Source: an uncultured Prevotellaceae bacterium (GTDB lineage: Bacteria; Bacteroidota; Bacteroidia; Bacteroidales; Bacteroidaceae). Taken from it: DNA of 64,000 nt. The stretch lies in the NCBI GenBank assembly GCA_900316685.1, contig ONDS01000013.1, forward strand, positions 16,526 through 80,525, read 5' to 3'. Numbering within the stretch: the first letter of the stretch is position 1; every line of letters starts with the position of its first letter. This document shows, one piece after another, positions 60,960 through 64,000 of the stretch. The notes beneath the pieces are model-generated. The model ran no database searches. It was not told the origin of the DNA and was given only the letters and a program-made list of their open reading frames with translations. The position numbers were made by a program, and so were the translations under genes.

Positions 60960-61661
60960 TTATATGTCAACGATGATATTGAAGGTGCCGCCGAAGTTGT
61001 CTTTGTCGGAGACTCCAAAGCCGGGCACATACCAACAGTTGTCCATGGCGTCGACGCTATCGGTCAAACGACGGCGGTAGCGTACCGACCAACCCAAATG
61101 GATGGGACCCCATATCTTGGCGTCGACACCCATCACGGCTTCCATCCAATGGAAACTGCTCTTCACTCCCTCGGCACCAAACGATACCTTGTCGTGCCAT
61201 ACGGGGTCTTCCAAACCGGGATGGCTCACGTCGAACTTAAACGAGGTGAAGGCGTAGCGCAAACCACCATACACGCGGTAGATGTCGTGCTTGTTCTTCA
61301 GTAGGTTGAGGTCCAAGCCGATGCGGAAATAGGGGGCGCTGGTCTCATAGTGCAACTTCGTGGCTTCATCGTCATGATTGGCCTTGCCCAAACCCAACTC
61401 GAAAATGGGGAAATAACGGTCTTTCAGGTTCACACGCAGGGCGGCCTCGTACTGGCCATAGTCGCTAACGGCCAACTGGATGAGGCCGACGACATCGGCC
61501 GACACGGCGAAGCCTTGGAAGAACTTGGTGGTATCGCGTTCTTCCGTCTGGGCGGTGGCAGTGTGTCGAGGCTGGGCTGACACAGGCTGCAGCGACAGCC
61601 ACAGTGCCACGCTAATCGTCGCTATGGAAATAAAGGTAGATGTTGGTCTTCGTGTTATCAT
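60960..61661 (-). CDS. DUF6048 outer-membrane beta-barrel-like protein
   Basis: A 233-residue exported protein (signal helix up to VSAQ) with alternating beta strands and aromatic ends (YFPIFELGLG, YFRIGLDLNLL, YRVYGGLRYAF), as in small outer-membrane barrels. Bacteroidales-specific; function unknown. Its start lies 50 bp inside the upstream DUF6452 gene, a long overlap, and the two families usually travel together. Confidence 0.78.
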   Translation of the reverse strand: MITRRPTSTFISIATISVALWLSLQPVSAQPRHTATAQTEERDTTKFFQGFAVSADVVGLIQLAVSDYGQYEAALRVNLKDRYFPIFELGLGKANHDDEATKLHYETSAPYFRIGLDLNLLKNKHDIYRVYGGLRYAFTSFKFDVSHPGLEDPVWHDKVSFGAEGVKSSFHWMEAVMGVDAKIWGPIHLGWSVRYRRRLTDSVDAMDNCWYVPGFGVSDKDNFGGTFNIIVDI

Positions 61662-62088
61662 AATTGACGTGGGGTTCGGCGATGCTCACCGAGTCTAACA
61701 TGTGATGGGTGCAGCGCAGGGAGGTCAGGTGATGGAAAAAGTTGGGCTGGCAGTCCACCGACTCGAAATGGGCTTCGTTGGTCTTGTTCACATACAGCGT
61801 GTCCATGATTTGCTTGTCGGTGGTGTCGGTCAGGCAGAACACCAACTCATCCGTGGGCTGCTGATAACTCATCTGCAACTCAAAGGTGCTGGCACTGGCC
61901 AGGCGGTTCAGTACGGTGTCGTTGCCGTTGCCTCTCACGGCCCAGATGGTCAGGGTGTCATAGGCGCTCAGTTCCGTCACCTCGCCTCCAAGGGTGTAGA
62001 CGGCCGACACCGCGTTGTTCAGCGGACAGTCGATGGACGAACAGGCGACCAATAGGGTGAGAACGACGGATAGGGCTATTTTTCGCAT
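61612..62088 (-). CDS. DUF6452 lipoprotein
   Basis: A 158-residue lipoprotein (LTLLVAC, Cys near 16) followed by SSIDCPLNNAV and a beta-rich domain. Function unknown. It overlaps the GT2 gene by 13 bp and the DUF6048 gene by 50 bp, so the three are probably made from one mRNA. Confidence 0.78.
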   Translation of the reverse strand: MRKIALSVVLTLLVACSSIDCPLNNAVSAVYTLGGEVTELSAYDTLTIWAVRGNGNDTVLNRLASASTFELQMSYQQPTDELVFCLTDTTDKQIMDTLYVNKTNEAHFESVDCQPNFFHHLTSLRCTHHMLDSVSIAEPHVNYDNTKTNIYLYFHSDD

Positions 62089-63050
62089 CGGATGGCCTCC
62101 TCTATCTGGTAGTCATTGCGGTTCGACGACGAACGGCTGATCAGGTCGCCCAAGAAACCGGCCAGGAACAATTGGGTGCCGATGATCATCATCGTCAGCG
62201 CCAGATAGAAATAGGGCGACGACGTGATCAGGCGCATGGGCACGTTGTTCGCCAAGGCTATCAACTTGTCTACGCCGAGAATGATCACGGCTATCAAACC
62301 GATGAAGAACATGATGCTGCCCAGAAAACCGAACACATGCATGGGCTTACGGCCAAAGGTGCTCAAGAACCAGAGGGTGATGAGGTCGAGGTAGCCGTTG
62401 ATGAAGCGGTTCAGGCCGAACTTCGACTTGCCGTACTTGCGGGCCTGGTGCTGCACCACCTTCTCACCTATCTTGTCGAAACCGGCGTTCTTCGCTAAGT
62501 AGGGGATGTAACGGTGCATCTCGCCATACACCTCGATGTTCTTCACCACCTCGCTGCGGTAGGCTTTCAATCCGCAGTTGAAGTCGTGAAGGTTCTTGAT
62601 GCCGCTCACCTTGCGGGCGGTCCAGTTGAACAGTTTCGTGGGGATAGTCTTCGACAAGGGGTCGTAACGCTTCTGCTTGTAGCCCGACACCAAGTCGTAA
62701 CCGTCCTCGGTAATCATGCGGTATAACTCGGGTATCTCGTCGGGCGAGTCCTGCAAGTCGGCATCCATGGTGATGACCACACCGCCACGGGCTTCCTTGA
62801 AACCGCAATACAGGGCGGGACTCTTGCCATAGTTCCTGCGGAACTTGATGCCGCGCACACTCTCATGCGCCTCCGACAGACGCTCGATGACATCCCACGA
62901 ATGGTCCGTACTACCATCGTTTACGAATATCACCTCGAAACTGAAATGATGCTCGTTCATCACACGCTCTATCCAGTCGTACAACTCGGGCAGCGATTCC
63001 TCCTCATTGTAAAGAGGCACTATCACTGATATGTCTAATTTCTCTTCCAT
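62076..63050 (-). CDS. GT2 glycosyltransferase, polyprenyl-phosphate sugar type
   Basis: A 324-residue membrane-bound GT-A enzyme: VIVPLYNEEESLPEL at the start, the DXD-like DADLQDSP (around 95), and two C-terminal helices (about 235-260 and 270-295). The layout matches GtrB/DPM1-type transferases that load a sugar on polyprenyl phosphate. The product is not readable. It heads the operon GT2-DUF6452-DUF6048-apbE-crp. Confidence 0.9.
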   Translation of the reverse strand: MEEKLDISVIVPLYNEEESLPELYDWIERVMNEHHFSFEVIFVNDGSTDHSWDVIERLSEAHESVRGIKFRRNYGKSPALYCGFKEARGGVVITMDADLQDSPDEIPELYRMITEDGYDLVSGYKQKRYDPLSKTIPTKLFNWTARKVSGIKNLHDFNCGLKAYRSEVVKNIEVYGEMHRYIPYLAKNAGFDKIGEKVVQHQARKYGKSKFGLNRFINGYLDLITLWFLSTFGRKPMHVFGFLGSIMFFIGLIAVIILGVDKLIALANNVPMRLITSSPYFYLALTMMIIGTQLFLAGFLGDLISRSSSNRNDYQIEEAIRCEK

Positions 63051-63065
63051 CTATCTTGGTTTATT

Positions 63066-63124
63066 TCGTTACAATCGTTACAATCGTTGCATTCGTTATT
63101 CTCGTTCCTATCGTTCCTACCGTG
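63066..63124 (+). repeat. CGTTACAAT nonamer repeat
   Basis: CGTTACAAT, CGTTACAAT, CGTTGCATT, CGTTATTCT, CGTTCCTAT and so on: about six 9-bp units sharing CGTT, related to the array at 34078. Confidence 0.8.
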
Positions 63125-63155
63125 TTATATTGTCTTTAGTCCATCCGTCGAAAAA

Positions 63156-63689
63156 TCATTTCCCCCGTCTCTTCACCAATGCGATGACCACACTCACCAG
63201 GGCACCCAGCATCAAGCTGCTCCAGATGGTCTGAAATGCCATATCCACAGGACGTACGCTCTTCCATACATCAAGACTCATCTGGATCATCTCGTCGCTG
63301 TAACCCATGCCCCGGGCATAGCCACTCACCTCGGGCGAAGATAAAAGAAGGGTGAACTGGTCGCCGATGAAACCGTGGTCCCAGAAATGGAAGTAGGCGG
63401 CAACACCGACAGCCAGGATGAGCGACGCATAGAAAAACGTGAACAGCGAATAGCCGAAGGCGCGACGGAAGGATATCACACCGTCGAGCACCTGGTCGCG
63501 GAAACTACCCACCCGCATAGCCACTAAAAAGGGGGTTGAGAAAACCACGGCCATGCACAGCATGCCGCAGATGGGATAGCGGAACATGCCCACAAAGCAG
63601 GCAAACCCCACCAGCCACACCACGCCGAGCACCACTCCGTCGATTCGGGCAAAGGCCTTCAGCTGTACGTATGCTTCTGCAAATGTCAT
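63156..63689 (-). CDS. DUF4199 membrane protein
   Basis: A 177-residue protein with four helices and the DUF4199 pattern (early helices, SFRRAFGYSLFTFFYASLI in the third, end VKRRGK). Function unknown; in Bacteroidales this gene commonly lies before a GT2 gene of the type found here. Start set at 63689, since the frame upstream (MIIFAVCKGRK) crosses a TATTTTTG promoter box at 63716-63723. Confidence 0.8.
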   Translation of the reverse strand: MTFAEAYVQLKAFARIDGVVLGVVWLVGFACFVGMFRYPICGMLCMAVVFSTPFLVAMRVGSFRDQVLDGVISFRRAFGYSLFTFFYASLILAVGVAAYFHFWDHGFIGDQFTLLLSSPEVSGYARGMGYSDEMIQMSLDVWKSVRPVDMAFQTIWSSLMLGALVSVVIALVKRRGK

Positions 63690-63871
63690 ATCTCTCTTTC
63701 TTCCTTTACAAACTGCAAAAATAATCATTTTCCATCAAATCTTATTATAAATAACATTTTTTTTGTTCTTACACGAACATGTCACCCTCACAACCTACAG
63801 CTTAATTGTAAAAATATGTTAAATCGTAAACTTTCCCATGCTTGATAACTCTCCTTTTCCATCTTTTTCAT

Positions 63872-63879
63872 TAACTTTG
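63872..63879 (+). promoter_or_regulatory. -7 box of the SRP RNA gene
   Basis: TAACTTTG, about 7-19 bp before the predicted RNA start. The region 63729-63871 is AT-rich and shows nothing else. Confidence 0.55.
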
Positions 63880-63889
63880 CACCCGCAAT

Positions 63890-64000
63890 TTGCAAATGGG
63901 CAAGTCTTGCACGGCCAGCTCCCTTCGAATCCTCCAGGACGGGAACGTAGCAAAGGTAGTTGGTTGTAGCGGCGCGATGTAAGTAGCTTGCCCACCCGCC
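63890..64000 (+). ncRNA. ffs: Signal recognition particle RNA, small bacterial type
   Basis: The closing stem GGGCAAG (63898-63904) pairs with CTTGCCC (63988-63994). Between them CCTCCAGGACGGGAACGTAGCAAAGG has the conserved apical layout of SRP RNA helix 8 (CCAGG on one side, GGAAC...AGCAA on the other). The RNA binds Ffh and guides membrane-protein insertion. The 3' end may lie just beyond the window. Recognition is by pattern; no alignment was possible. Confidence 0.75.

Noticed and set aside
63898-63994. tRNA or tmRNA at the window end
   Set aside because: No CCA-end acceptor stem or T-loop pattern; the CCAGG...GGAAC...AGCAA core fits SRP RNA.

Overview
The window is a chromosomal segment of a Bacteroidales bacterium, most likely Prevotellaceae (Prevotella/Segatella type). 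The evidence is the recurring Bacteroidetes promoter box TAnnTTTG, with TTTG/TTG about 19-20 bp upstream, the RprXY two-component pair, DUF4230/DUF6452/DUF6048/DUF5686/DUF3667 family proteins, secreted glycoside hydrolases, and secreted proteins with a Bacteroidales-type C-terminal tail. The coding sequence is moderately GC-rich and the gaps are AT-rich.

Layout. 97-12626 (minus strand): queG, a polysaccharide deacetylase and a large DUF2723 membrane protein; a small-membrane-protein pair, purD, an S9 peptidase and a THUMP RNA methyltransferase; then serine acetyltransferase. 12898-20854 (plus strand): an operon that looks like the Bacteroidetes inositol-phospholipid cluster (nucleotidyltransferase, ATP-grasp-like protein, CDP-alcohol phosphatidyltransferase, HAD phosphatase, myo-inositol-phosphate synthase), followed by a DUF5686 outer-membrane protein and an orphan LuxR-type regulator. 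21138-24640: a heptamer repeat array, a candidate small RNA divergent from a LacI regulator, and a decayed secreted-protein/TonB-receptor locus. 24996-34072 (plus): GH31, GH2, GH31 and a membrane acyltransferase-like protein, a set suited to removing xylosyl and galactosyl side chains. 34276-39266 (minus): a small peptide gene, an 1133-residue secreted repeat protein and a metallo-beta-lactamase-fold lipoprotein. 40005-45816 (plus): a broken ZIP transporter, rprX-rprY, a lipoprotein and rpsF-rpsR-rplI. 46099-54602: an alanine/sodium symporter, two DUF4230 proteins, a DUF4738 lipoprotein, ribH, a TPR protein, a DUF3667 protein, recF plus DUF721, and 5-formyl-THF cyclo-ligase. 54593-63689 (minus): S41 peptidase, dCMP deaminase, M3 peptidase, Crp/Fnr regulator, ApbE, two small Bacteroidales families, a GT2 glycosyltransferase and a DUF4199 protein. 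The window ends inside or at the end of an SRP RNA gene.

The most striking feature is outside the genes. Many gene junctions carry their own short tandem repeat (units of 7, 8, 9, 10, 23 or 30 bp), and several genes end inside such an array, so their last codons or stop codon are made of repeat units. Upstream of recF there is a 73-75 bp tandem repeat. Each unit carries a promoter box, and between units lies a palindrome whose two arms differ between copies but remain perfectly complementary. A minus-strand promoter and terminator pair next to lacI defines a probable small RNA of about 90 nt. I saw no CRISPR array, insertion sequence, tRNA or rRNA gene.
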